Shown: in pieces, positions 45,793-54,683 of the stretch
Layout: every line of letters starts with the position of its first letter
How positions within the stretch are numbered: position 1 is the first letter of the stretch
Assembly: GCF_900099775.1 (NCBI RefSeq)
Contig: NZ_FMTM01000011.1
Location: 62,001-126,000, forward strand
Direction: 5' to 3'
Origin: Rhizobium mongolense subsp. loessense
GTDB lineage: Bacteria > Pseudomonadota > Alphaproteobacteria > Rhizobiales > Rhizobiaceae
DNA length: 64,000 bases
Notes under the pieces: generated by a model
What the model was told of the DNA's origin: nothing
What the model saw: the letters and a program-made list of their open reading frames with translations, nothing else
The model's database searches: none
Translations under genes and position numbers: made by a program

Positions 45793-48700
45793 ATGGCGAT
45801 CTTTCGTTTCCTCTGGGCGATCCTAACCTCGCGCTGGCTCTGGACCTTCATCGGGCTCGTGTTGCTGTCCCTAATCGTCTGGATCTTCGGCCCAATCGTC
45901 AGTGTCGGAGAGAGCGCGCCGTTAGCGTCCGAGACGGTGCGATTGGTCATCATTGGCCTTCTCCTCGTGCTGTTTCTCATCTGGTGGATCGCGGCACAAC
46001 GCCGCGCAATCCGCGCCAATCGCCTTTTCGTTTCCGAAATCGCCCCGCCGCCGGAAGCGCCCCCTAGCCCAGCTGAGGAAGGCGTCGCCTCCGTGGGCGC
46101 AAAGTTCCGGGAAGTGATGGCAGAGCTGAAACGCCACAAAATCGGTGGCCGAAAGTTTCTCCGCGAGATGCCTTGGTACGTGATCATCGGCCCGCCTGCG
46201 ACCGGCAAGACAACGGCACTGCGGCAATCTGGACTGAGCTTCCCCATCGACCTCTCCGACGATTTGCATGGGGTGGGCGGGACGCGCAACTGCGACTGGT
46301 TCTTTTCCGAAGAGGCGGTGCTGATCGACACTGCGGGCCGCTATGTTCAACAGGAAAGCCAACCCGACGTCGATGCAGCGGAATGGTTGGGCTTTCTCGA
46401 TCTTCTGAAAAAGCACCGGGGCCGCCGGGCCTTGAACGGCGTCATCGTGGCACTCGCCATCGACACGCTTTTGGAAGGCGACGCGACCATTCGGGCGCAT
46501 GGCCGTCAGATCCGCAAACGGCTGACCGAACTTCAGGAACGGCTCGAGATCCGCCTGCCCGTCTACCTGATGCTGACCAAGGCCGATCTCATAAAGGGGT
46601 TCGAGACTTTCTTCGGAGGGCTCTCGACGGCCGATCGCGAACAGGTTTGGGGAGCAACCTTCCCGCCCGGCGCGAGCATCGACGGCAGCGCAGTCACGCG
46701 GGAACTCGCAGCATTGGCTGGCGTGCTCGAACGACGCCTCGTTCCTCGTCTTGAAGGTGAAGAAAACTTTACCGCCCGTGCGGAGATATTCCGCTTCCCG
46801 GCACAGGTCGAAAGCCTTTCCGAGCCTATTCGCGTGTTGGTCGAAACCGTTTTCGGTGAAAGCCGCTATGCCGAAAGCGCCTGGTTGCGCGGTATCTATC
46901 TAACCTCCGCCACTCAGGAAGGCACGGCAATCGACCGGCTGACGGCAGCCCTCGCTTCCTCTTTCGGCCTCCCGGCACAGCTCGCCGCGCCGATGCCGCG
47001 GGTTGAGAAGCGCAGCTTCTTCCTGAAGGACCTGCTCACGAAAGTGATCTTCAAGGAGGCGGGCCTCGGCACATTCGATCCTGCCGCAGAGGAACGGCGT
47101 ATCTGGATATGGCGCGGCGCTGCAGTGGCCGCCGCGGCTTTGGTTGTCGTGGCCGGTCTGGCCTTTACGGTTTCCTATCGGAAAAACAACGCGGCTCTTT
47201 CGGCCCAGGCCGAACAGTTTGAAGCCTTGCAGCTTCCGCTCACTCCGGTTGCTGCGCGTCAGGCGCCGCTGGAACCGCTCGATCTGGATGTGGCGCTCGA
47301 GGCCGCAACCGAAGTATCGAATGCCCGTACCGTGCCGCCAGGTGGCATAGCTGCCTTGATCGGGCCTTCCGCCGCAACCGAGATCAGACAAGCGCAGGCC
47401 GACGCCTATCACCGCTCGCTTCGCAACATATTGGAACCGCGCATGGTCGCGCTGCTCGAGGCGACGATGTGGCGTCAGATCCGCGACCCGGAATTCCTTC
47501 TCGGCGCCTTGAAGACGTATCGCATGATGACCGGACTGTCGCCGATGGACCCCGAATTCGCCAAGCAATGGTGGACGGAGCGGTTGCCTGAATTCGCGCC
47601 CGTGCCGCCGTTCCGCACCGAGATGGCCGCCGACCATCAACTCGCTGCAATCGACAACATGGCGGCGGATCAAGCGCTTATCCAGCCCGATGAGGCGCTG
47701 GTGGGCGAAGCATTGCGGAGCATCTGCTCAATTCCGCTTCCGGTGCGTGCGTATAATGCACTGCTCTCAGATCCGGAGGTCAGAGCGCTTAAGGATTGGA
47801 TCCCGGCGGACCACGTCGGCCCAAACGGCCTTAAGGTTCTCGCTCGACGCTCGGACAAGACTCTTAGAGTGGGCATCAGCGGCGCCTTCACCTATGACGG
47901 CTTTCACAACGTGGTTCTTGCGCGGCTGGAGGACGTGGCCACGCAGGCAGCACTCGATCGCTCCGTCTTCGCCGGAGGCTGCTCGGAAAATGCCAGCCCG
48001 TCGGTCGCCGCGCTTTCCCAGGACATCCTCAAACTTTACTACGACGATTACATCGCCAAGTGGGACAGCTTCCTGCGCGACATAAGGCTCGCGCCGCTGG
48101 TAGACCTGCAGACGGCGAGCGAAAATCTCAAGGATCTCTCCAGCGCAGACTCTTCGATGAAGCGGCTGCTGAACGCCATCGTCCAGGAGACGGAACTTAC
48201 CCGTTCCGAAGATGACGCTGGGGGCAAAGTCCCTCCGGCGGCAACTTCCAAGCTTTTGTCCAAGCTCGGCAAGATCGGCAAGCTTGCCAAGAAGGGCGCG
48301 AAGCTGATGCCCGCCCCCGGCTCCAAGGCTGAAGTGGACCTCTCGGGCATGCTGGTTGCCGAGCATTTCAAACCCATCAAGGCCGCGATCGCCGAGGTCG
48401 ACGGCCAACCTCCGGCACTCAATGACGCCGTCGCGGCGCTCACTGCGCTCTCGAACATGCTGCAGACCGTATCGGCAAGTCCCGATGCCCAGGATGCAAT
48501 AAAGCGGCAAGGCGGCTTGGCGGAACTCACAGGGGCGGTGGCAAAACAGGCCATAACCCTCCCCGACCCGCTAGACGACTGGCTGGCCGGCATCGCCGGC
48601 GACACGAGCGGCCTTACAACGGAAGCGGTCACCTCTGAGCTTAACGCCATCTGGCGCGCCGATGTGTTGCCTTTCTGTCAGGCGGCGCTGGCGAACCGCT

Positions 48701-49323
48701 ATCCGTTCATTCCTGACAGCGCAATCGATGTCAACGTGGTCGACTTTGCGCGGGTCTTTGGTCCGGGCGGGCTGATTGACAGCTTCATCAACAATCAGCT
48801 GATCAACTACGTCGACATGACGCGTCACCCTTGGAAATGGCGCGCGGACATCCGGCTTGATTCGTCAGCTTTAGCCGCCTTGGAACAGGCCCGGCTGATC
48901 CGCGACAGCCTCTTTCCAGGTGGTGCCGGACCGATCTTGACCTTTACGCTCGAGCCCAAGGACCTTTCGCCGACGGTCGGCCGCGTGACGCTGAACGTCG
49001 ACGGCCAGAGCCTCACCTATTTCAACAACCCAACTCGCCCGCAGCCGATGACTTGGCCGGGCAAGGACGGAACGGGCGTAATTACTCTTGCCTTCCAGCC
49101 GATCGACGGTTCGCCGGAAGTGATGGTCAGCGAAACCGGGAGCTGGGCTTTCCTGCGGATGCTGCGGGCCGGCCGGTTGAGCGGGACCGAGCTTCCGGAG
49201 CTTTACAAACTGCGGCTTGCCGCCCAGGGCCACTACGCCGATTTCGAGCTTCGGGCAGCAAGCGTGGCCAATCCCTACGACTTGAAAATGTTTGCGAGGT
49301 TTTCGTGCCCGACGCAGCTGTGA
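45793..49323 (+). CDS. tssM: T6SS membrane protein TssM (IcmF)
   Basis: An 1176-residue inner-membrane protein. Two N-terminal TM helices (~14-34 and 50-67), a cytoplasmic GTPase-like domain with an intact Walker A GPPATGKT (133-140), a third TM near 440-460 (GAAVAAAALVVVAGLAF), and a large periplasmic part ending in the TssJ-binding beta domain (FARVFGPGGLIDSFINNQL, HPWKWRADIRL). It follows tssL by one base and overlaps tagF. The periplasmic end is also found, diverged, in the protein at 23901-26402. Confidence 0.96.
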   Translation: MAIFRFLWAILTSRWLWTFIGLVLLSLIVWIFGPIVSVGESAPLASETVRLVIIGLLLVLFLIWWIAAQRRAIRANRLFVSEIAPPPEAPPSPAEEGVASVGAKFREVMAELKRHKIGGRKFLREMPWYVIIGPPATGKTTALRQSGLSFPIDLSDDLHGVGGTRNCDWFFSEEAVLIDTAGRYVQQESQPDVDAAEWLGFLDLLKKHRGRRALNGVIVALAIDTLLEGDATIRAHGRQIRKRLTELQERLEIRLPVYLMLTKADLIKGFETFFGGLSTADREQVWGATFPPGASIDGSAVTRELAALAGVLERRLVPRLEGEENFTARAEIFRFPAQVESLSEPIRVLVETVFGESRYAESAWLRGIYLTSATQEGTAIDRLTAALASSFGLPAQLAAPMPRVEKRSFFLKDLLTKVIFKEAGLGTFDPAAEERRIWIWRGAAVAAAALVVVAGLAFTVSYRKNNAALSAQAEQFEALQLPLTPVAARQAPLEPLDLDVALEAATEVSNARTVPPGGIAALIGPSAATEIRQAQADAYHRSLRNILEPRMVALLEATMWRQIRDPEFLLGALKTYRMMTGLSPMDPEFAKQWWTERLPEFAPVPPFRTEMAADHQLAAIDNMAADQALIQPDEALVGEALRSICSIPLPVRAYNALLSDPEVRALKDWIPADHVGPNGLKVLARRSDKTLRVGISGAFTYDGFHNVVLARLEDVATQAALDRSVFAGGCSENASPSVAALSQDILKLYYDDYIAKWDSFLRDIRLAPLVDLQTASENLKDLSSADSSMKRLLNAIVQETELTRSEDDAGGKVPPAATSKLLSKLGKIGKLAKKGAKLMPAPGSKAEVDLSGMLVAEHFKPIKAAIAEVDGQPPALNDAVAALTALSNMLQTVSASPDAQDAIKRQGGLAELTGAVAKQAITLPDPLDDWLAGIAGDTSGLTTEAVTSELNAIWRADVLPFCQAALANRYPFIPDSAIDVNVVDFARVFGPGGLIDSFINNQLINYVDMTRHPWKWRADIRLDSSALAALEQARLIRDSLFPGGAGPILTFTLEPKDLSPTVGRVTLNVDGQSLTYFNNPTRPQPMTWPGKDGTGVITLAFQPIDGSPEVMVSETGSWAFLRMLRAGRLSGTELPELYKLRLAAQGHYADFELRAASVANPYDLKMFARFSCPTQL

Positions 49324-49850
49324 TCCTGCCAGGCTTCTTCGGAAAACTGCCCGCGATGGGAGATTTCGTCACGCGCGGTCTGCCGGCATCCTTCGTTGGC
49401 CCATGGGACCGCTGGATCACCCGGCATCTGGTTCACCGGTTTTCGGAGGGCTCGGTGTCGGCCCATCCCGGGTTGCGGTTTATCCTCGGGCCAGAATCCT
49501 TCGGACCCATGACCGGCGTGGTGATGGCAAGCGCCGACCGCGCGGGCCGGCGGTTTCCGCTGACGATTGCTGCTGCGCCGGCGGTTGCAGCAAGCGACAT
49601 CGGGACTACCGCTACGGAGTGGTTCGATGCGTTGGAGGCGGCTGGAACACTGGCTCGCAACGGCGAACTCGACGGAGACGGCCTGGCTGCCCGGCTAACC
49701 TCCCTGCCTTTTCCCACAATCGTGGCCAGCGGAGGATTGATCCGACGGATGGTGTGCTGGGTTCGATCGTCCGAACCGATTGAGGTTAATCCAGAGGTGC
49801 CCGATTTGGCGTTCCGCCAGTTCCTTTGCGAAGCTCTGAGGTCTGGCTGA
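49305..49850 (+). CDS. tagF: T6SS-associated protein TagF (ImpM)
   Basis: A 181-residue DUF2094 protein. It begins at GTG 49305, inside the end of tssM, and shows the family start ILPGFFGKLPAMGDFVTRGL and FVGPWDRWITRHL. Later blocks are FGPMTGVVMASADRAGRRFP. TagF is a post-translational repressor of firing in several T6SS, acting on the Fha pathway, and is fused to PppA in some species; here the two are separate genes. Confidence 0.9.
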   Translation: MPDAAVILPGFFGKLPAMGDFVTRGLPASFVGPWDRWITRHLVHRFSEGSVSAHPGLRFILGPESFGPMTGVVMASADRAGRRFPLTIAAAPAVAASDIGTTATEWFDALEAAGTLARNGELDGDGLAARLTSLPFPTIVASGGLIRRMVCWVRSSEPIEVNPEVPDLAFRQFLCEALRSG

Positions 49851-50956
49851 TGCAAATATGGAATCAGACCGGCTTCCCGACTGAATTCACGATGGGCATG
49901 GACAAGACCAGCCACGAGTACATCGTTGTCGTGGTCAAGGGAACATTCGACTTTCCCGACACGCCGGGTGGCCCCGTGCGAAAATCATCCGCGCAGGTGC
50001 CGCTGGAGATGGCCGATACCCAAACGGGTGAACCGGGTTTTTCGGCCACTCTTTGGGAGACGGACTTTGCCTTCCGCAAGCCGCGCTGCGACGTGATCGC
50101 CAATGGGTGCGCTTACGCACCGGGCGGACGTCCCGCCGAGCGCGTTCGGGTTGGTATCAAGCTTGGTGACTGGTCAAAGGCCTTCGACGTCGTCGGTCAT
50201 CGCGAATGGCGCGCCCGGGGCCCACTCTTTGCCGCCACGGCGCCGCTGCCCTTCCTGCGCCAGCCTTTCTCTTACGATACAGCGTGGGGAGGCACCGACC
50301 GCCTCGATCCCGAGGACAAGCTTCCCGCCAGCTACCCCCTCAACCCAATTGGCACGGGATGGGCGCGGCCGAAGAACCAGCATCTTATCCCCGGCCTGAG
50401 ATTGCCCAACACCCAAGCCATTGAAGAGGAGATCCGCTCGCCCTTCGGCGACTATCGGCCGATGAGCTTCGGCCCTTACGGGAGAGGCTGGCCAGGCCGG
50501 ATCGAATATGGCGGCACTTATGACGACAACTGGACGAGGAATATCTTTCCGTTCCTGCCGCCGGACTTCGACGAGCGATATTTCCAGATGGCGCCGCCCG
50601 ACCAGCAGATCGATTCCCCCAGAGGGGGCGAAGAGGTGGTGCTGGTAAACCTGACTCCCGCGGGCCGGGAAAGCTTCCGTCTCCCCAGCACCAGCTTACC
50701 AATGACGCTGTTCAAGGGACGCGAGAAAGCCTTCGAGAGCGGGATACTGCCTGACACAATCCTGTTCGATCCCGATAACCGGCGCTTTTCGCTGGTCTGG
50801 CGGATCTCGCAGCGCATCCACCGGACAATCCTTGATTTCAGCGAATGTTGGGTTGGCCCGCCGACGGAATCCATGCTGAGGGCGCGCGCGACCGGCCGTG
50901 CCTTTGTGCGCGCGGTTGGTACAGCAAGGCTGCAAGAGGAGGAAGACGAGGCATGA
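49850..50956 (+). CDS. DUF2169 T6SS effector adaptor/chaperone
   Basis: A 368-residue protein. ATG 49850 overlaps the tagF stop (TGATG). It has the DUF2169 pattern: an early WNQTGFPTEFTMGMDK, a KGTFDFPD strand, AYAPGGRPAERVRVGIKLG, YDTAWGGTD, and NPIGTGW. DUF2169 proteins are adaptors that load particular PAAR/DUF4150 or VgrG-borne effectors; in Agrobacterium the DUF2169 protein Atu3641 is needed for export of the Tde2 effector. Here the likely client is the DUF4150 protein two genes downstream. Confidence 0.88.
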   Translation: MQIWNQTGFPTEFTMGMDKTSHEYIVVVVKGTFDFPDTPGGPVRKSSAQVPLEMADTQTGEPGFSATLWETDFAFRKPRCDVIANGCAYAPGGRPAERVRVGIKLGDWSKAFDVVGHREWRARGPLFAATAPLPFLRQPFSYDTAWGGTDRLDPEDKLPASYPLNPIGTGWARPKNQHLIPGLRLPNTQAIEEEIRSPFGDYRPMSFGPYGRGWPGRIEYGGTYDDNWTRNIFPFLPPDFDERYFQMAPPDQQIDSPRGGEEVVLVNLTPAGRESFRLPSTSLPMTLFKGREKAFESGILPDTILFDPDNRRFSLVWRISQRIHRTILDFSECWVGPPTESMLRARATGRAFVRAVGTARLQEEEDEA

Positions 50957-51975
50957 TCGCCCCGATCGATGTCATCTCTATCGGGATGGTGACAGCCGTC
51001 GGGCTCGATGCGCCGTCTGCCTGCGCGGCGATGCGGGCGCGGCTGGACGGCTTTCAAGAGACGCGCTTTCTGGGACCCGGTGGCGATTGGCTAATCGGTG
51101 CTCCCGTACCCTTGCCGCGCAACTGGATCGGCGAAAAGCGCATTGCCCATCTCGCGGCAGCCGCCATCTGCGAAGCCTTCGAAGCCGTGCCGCGGGCTCG
51201 CGGCCAGACCGCGCTCATTCTCTGCCTTGCCGAGAAGGAACGATCTGGCCGCCCCGCCCCCAATGGCGCGCGACTGCTTAGTCGCATCGCCGATATTGTG
51301 GAAAGTCCGCCGCACGGCCGCTCAAGGATTGTTGCCCATGGGCGTCCCTCGGGACACGTCGCCCTCGGGCAGGCGCGTCGGATGCTTGTGGCCGGCGAGG
51401 CACCCTATGTAATGATCGTCGGCGTCGACAGCTATTTGACGACACAGGCCATTGCTCACTACCTCGCCGACGATCGCCTGCTGACCCCCGACAATCCAAA
51501 CGGCTTTATCCCCGGTGAAGCAGCCGCAGCCGTGCTCTGCACACGCTCGCACAACAGCGGAATTCGCCTCTTCGGACTCGGCCTCGCCCACGAGCAGGCC
51601 TTCATCTACAACTCGGACGACCTTCCGCTACGCGGCGACGGCATGACCTCGGCTTACCGCACAGCACTTGATGAGAGCGGCATAGAGATGAATCGCCTCG
51701 GCTATCGCATCGCCGATCTCATCGGAGAGCAGTACTGGTTCAAGCAAAGTGCGCTGGCCAGTCTGCGCCTCGTACGCGGTGCTCATGGGTTTCAGGACAT
51801 CTGGAGCCCTGCCGAATCCCTTGGCAACGTCGGCGCTGCCGTGGTTCCGCTGATGATTGGAATGGCTTTCACCGCTGCCCGCAAGGACTACGCCGCCGGA
51901 AACCCGGTTTTGATCGAAGCCTCTAACGATTCCGGCGCCTGCGGCGCCGCGATCCTTACGGCGAGGACTGCCTGA
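50953..51975 (+). CDS. T6SS-linked thiolase-fold protein, active-site residues lost
   Basis: A 340-residue protein related to beta-ketoacyl synthases. Fold landmarks remain: DVISIGMVTAVGLDA at the start, GFIPGEAAAAVL in the middle, and ESLGNVGAAVVPLMIG near the end. The usual nucleophile region (TACSS-like) reads AHGRPSGHVALG, with no Cys, and the last motif lacks the catalytic His. It should therefore not condense acyl chains. It overlaps the DUF2169 gene (ATGA) and the DUF4150 gene by one base. A structural or chaperone role in effector loading is inferred. Confidence 0.82.
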   Translation: MIAPIDVISIGMVTAVGLDAPSACAAMRARLDGFQETRFLGPGGDWLIGAPVPLPRNWIGEKRIAHLAAAAICEAFEAVPRARGQTALILCLAEKERSGRPAPNGARLLSRIADIVESPPHGRSRIVAHGRPSGHVALGQARRMLVAGEAPYVMIVGVDSYLTTQAIAHYLADDRLLTPDNPNGFIPGEAAAAVLCTRSHNSGIRLFGLGLAHEQAFIYNSDDLPLRGDGMTSAYRTALDESGIEMNRLGYRIADLIGEQYWFKQSALASLRLVRGAHGFQDIWSPAESLGNVGAAVVPLMIGMAFTAARKDYAAGNPVLIEASNDSGACGAAILTARTA

Positions 51976-52997
51976 TGGGCGACGTTTACGCCAATGGGCT
52001 CGAGATTTCTGGCAAGGCAGTGAACGCCAGAACAATTGCGGTTTTCCCGGATACCTGCTTCACCCCGCCCGAGAACCCGGCAACGCCACCGGGCGTGCCG
52101 GTGCCTTATCCAAGCTTCGGATTTGCCAGCGAGACTGAGAAAGGCACCGGCACGGTCAAGATCGGCGGGCAGACCGTCAACATCAAGAACAAGTCCGACC
52201 TGTCGAGAACGTCAGGCACCGAGGCGGGTTGCGCGGCCAAGAAGGGCATAATCACGTCAAAGAACATGGGTAAGGAGTATTTCCATTCCTGGTCCAACGA
52301 CGTGAAATTTGATGGCGAGCCGGTCATCCGGATGTCAGACCTCGCCACGAACAACCATGCTTCGCCTCAGAGCAACACGGTTACGTGGCCCCATGTGGCA
52401 AAACTCAAGTCCGGTCGATTCAACTGCGAACAAGTTCTGAATGATCTGAAAATACATCTCCACAAGCACGAGGATAACCCTTGCGGGAGCATGAGCCATA
52501 ACGGACAGCAGCTGCAGTCCGAGCACATGTGCATGAACGCCTTTTTCCAGAACAATCGCGCTCAGGACACTTCGATTAAAGGTTTCGAAAAATACAGCTG
52601 CAAAGGAGCCCCCTGCATTTGCATGCAGGGACCGGGGCATGCAAACCCGAACAGCACACATGGCAAAAAGACGATGGCTCAGTTCGCGCTTGTCGCAGAC
52701 CTAAAGGAGTCAGATACTCAGCCTACGTTGGGTAAGGTTATCGACTCCGAAATGGAGAGCATCAAGGCAAACCACGAAAACCTACAGCCAAGGCCAGGTG
52801 ATAGGCAGCATAACGCGAAGGTTAAGGCTGCGCTTGATTGTCTGAAGCAGGTCGTGGAGAACTATTTTGAGTGGGTGACAGGCAAGAATAAGAAGGACAT
52901 GCGCGAAACTGAATGCCGCATGCCTCAGCCTAGCACTGATTTCCCAACGCCCCCGAGCGGCGTCAGGCTGCCGGGGACTGTAACCACTTTTCGATAG
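51975..52997 (+). CDS. DUF4150 (PAAR-like) spike protein with unrecognised C-terminal domain; candidate effector
   Basis: A 340-residue protein. Residues ~1-130 are a DUF4150/PAAR-like tip domain (VYANGLEISGKAVNARTIAV, SRTSGTEAGCAAKKGI, KFDGEPVIRMSDLATNNHAS). The C-terminal ~190 residues match no family I can name. They hold conspicuous polar residues: Glu183-His184 (QSEHMC), Cys209, Cys214 and Cys216 (CKGAPCIC), His222 (GPGHANP), His229-Gly-Lys-Lys (THGKK). These could form a metal or nuclease site. Codon use becomes less GC-rich here than in the structural genes, as in acquired cargo. An adaptor lies two genes upstream and a possible immunity gene follows. Confidence 0.75.
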   Translation: MGDVYANGLEISGKAVNARTIAVFPDTCFTPPENPATPPGVPVPYPSFGFASETEKGTGTVKIGGQTVNIKNKSDLSRTSGTEAGCAAKKGIITSKNMGKEYFHSWSNDVKFDGEPVIRMSDLATNNHASPQSNTVTWPHVAKLKSGRFNCEQVLNDLKIHLHKHEDNPCGSMSHNGQQLQSEHMCMNAFFQNNRAQDTSIKGFEKYSCKGAPCICMQGPGHANPNSTHGKKTMAQFALVADLKESDTQPTLGKVIDSEMESIKANHENLQPRPGDRQHNAKVKAALDCLKQVVENYFEWVTGKNKKDMRETECRMPQPSTDFPTPPSGVRLPGTVTTFR

Positions 52998-53007
52998 GAG
53001 CCACATC

Positions 53008-53874
53008 ATGGCCCAGTCGCCAACGAACCCAGGAGAGTATATCAGCTGCCTGAAGGTAGAGGGCCGGGGAGAAGCCGATGCCTTCATTCTGATTGTGACA
53101 ACGAATGAAGAGCGGACGCTCCACGTCTCCCGAATCTTCTTCTATCAGAACTTTCCGACTCAAGAAGGGACCATAGCCGTCTCGCTCGACACCTGGCTTG
53201 TGGATTTCACTGTTGCGACAGATGGCACGATCATCTCCATTTCAGCGGACGGTGTGGTGTGGAGCACACGAGGTGGCGACCCCGCCCAAACCAAGCTATC
53301 GCGTGATCCTCTGACCAAGATCTGTGGTCCCCTCGACAGCGCGACTATTGCGACGGTGGGGTTTCACGGTCGTGCTTTTCGGCAAGATGGCGACACTTGG
53401 ACCGACCTGAACTATCCTGATGATCACAACCTTTACGACGTAACTGCCCTCTCCAACAACGATATCTATGTCTGCGGTGCCGGGGGGGTATTTGCGCATT
53501 ACGATGGAGTAGATTGGACGCAAATCGACCTTCCAACGAATCGGAACCTTCACACAGTCACCCACAACGCTGACGGTCGGGTCGTCGTCGCGGGTAATGC
53601 AGGGATTATTTTTGTCGGGTCGCTTGCTGCCGGCTTCGAGGAAACCTCGGCCGAGGAAGTTGATATTCATGGCTCGTGTGTGTACCGGGGGCGCTTCGTC
53701 CTGGCCTCGCCCGGATACGGCTGCTTTGCGCTTGACGGGACAACGGTGTCCGAGTTCCAAAGAGGGTTCGAGCCATTCCGCATAACAGCGAACGGGCGCC
53801 ACCTGCTCGCCGCTGAGGATGCGCGCGTCGTCCTGTACGATGGAAGTGCCTGGCGGGTTATGGATGTGTTCTGA
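53008..53874 (+). CDS. Beta-propeller-like protein; candidate immunity protein
   Basis: A 288-residue protein without signal peptide or TM. It consists of repeated beta-rich units with a recurring Gly/Asp-rich turn and aromatic strand ends, for example GTIISISADGVVWSTRGG, ATVGFHGRAFRQDGDTW, NNDIYVCGAGGVFAHYDG, and HLLAAEDARVVLYDGSAW, as in WD40 or YVTN propellers. It begins 10 bases after the DUF4150 gene. Small cytoplasmic propeller proteins next to effectors are sometimes immunity proteins; that role is inferred from position alone. Its base composition resembles that of the DUF4150 gene. Confidence 0.7.
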   Translation: MAQSPTNPGEYISCLKVEGRGEADAFILIVTTNEERTLHVSRIFFYQNFPTQEGTIAVSLDTWLVDFTVATDGTIISISADGVVWSTRGGDPAQTKLSRDPLTKICGPLDSATIATVGFHGRAFRQDGDTWTDLNYPDDHNLYDVTALSNNDIYVCGAGGVFAHYDGVDWTQIDLPTNRNLHTVTHNADGRVVVAGNAGIIFVGSLAAGFEETSAEEVDIHGSCVYRGRFVLASPGYGCFALDGTTVSEFQRGFEPFRITANGRHLLAAEDARVVLYDGSAWRVMDVF

Positions 53875-53911
53875 GTTAGGCCTCGAGTAGAACGGTGTCA
53901 GTGAACCCGCC

Positions 53912-54247
53912 CTAGCGGCTCGCCACCAGATACGCCCGCACTTTCTCAAGATCGAGATCGACCACCCGCGGCGCCTCCTGCACCGACAGCATCCGCACCA
54001 CGAACAACTCCCCCGCCTCCGGAAACTCGGCGTACCGCTCCTTCGCGATCTCCAGTCCCGCCCTCCCCGCCACTCTGAGCCCGTCGAGATGCGCCTCGAG
54101 CCGCTCGACCAAGCGCGCAAGCCGCTCCTCATCCATGTCGGGGTTCTCGTCCGGATGGAGCAAGTGGTAGTCGTAGACCGTCCACAGGAATGCCGCCATC
54201 TCGGCGTGCTGGCGGACGATTTCGCGAAGAACAGGCGCGGCTGGCAT
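53912..54247 (-). pseudogene. TIGR02270-like T6SS-associated gene, truncated to its N-terminal domain
   Basis: A 111-residue frame that starts by overlapping the DUF6484 stop (TGATG). Its N-terminus, VLREIVRQHAEMAAFLW and then LERLEAHLDGLRVAGRAGLE with slight differences, resembles the first domain of TIGR02270 proteins, which are normally about 400 residues with HEAT-like repeats. The frame ends with TAG 38 bases before the propeller gene, and no continuation exists in any frame. It may be a functional short version, but loss of the 3' part when the cargo genes arrived is more likely. Confidence 0.6.
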
Positions 54248-54672
54248 CAGTTGAGGTTCACCGATCCGCCACGAATGCGATTTGCGGCGCTGGCGTGGCT
54301 TGTCACATAGGTGCCGCGGATGGTGATGTGGCCGTCCTTTTCCATGATGATTGTCGCCTTGCCGCAACGAAGCTCGATGCGCTCCTCTCCAGTGATCCGG
54401 ACGCGCTCTCCATCGCGAATGACATTTGGCGTCGAAGACTTGCGCGCCGGCTCCACAATTCGGCCGACGATCAACGGTCGCGTCGCGTCTCCACCCTCGA
54501 AGAGCAGCGCGACCTCGGCACCGATCATTGCTGATGTGAGGTCGGCTAAGGTTCGTGCGGGCAATGCAGTATCCCGGGGGTTGCCGGGAAAGACTACCAG
54601 TGGCGCACCTGCGTCGAAACCCAGCAACACGCCGATCACCACTCCTTCGATGCGTTCCCGTGTGTCGAACAT
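54247..54672 (-). CDS. DUF6484-domain protein, VgrG-associated
   Basis: A 141-residue protein encoded 11 bases after vgrG. ATG 54672 follows GAGGGG at good spacing; a TTG five codons earlier is less likely. The N-terminal half (ERIEGVVIGVLLGFDAGAPL, then FPGNP) fits the DUF6484 region. The C-terminal half (ERIELRCGKATIIMEKDGHI) resembles the beta-helical VgrG/gp5 spike repeat. It probably adds to or decorates the VgrG spike. Confidence 0.8.
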   Translation of the reverse strand: MFDTRERIEGVVIGVLLGFDAGAPLVVFPGNPRDTALPARTLADLTSAMIGAEVALLFEGGDATRPLIVGRIVEPARKSSTPNVIRDGERVRITGEERIELRCGKATIIMEKDGHITIRGTYVTSHASAANRIRGGSVNLN

Positions 54673-54683
54673 CTGAAAACCCC

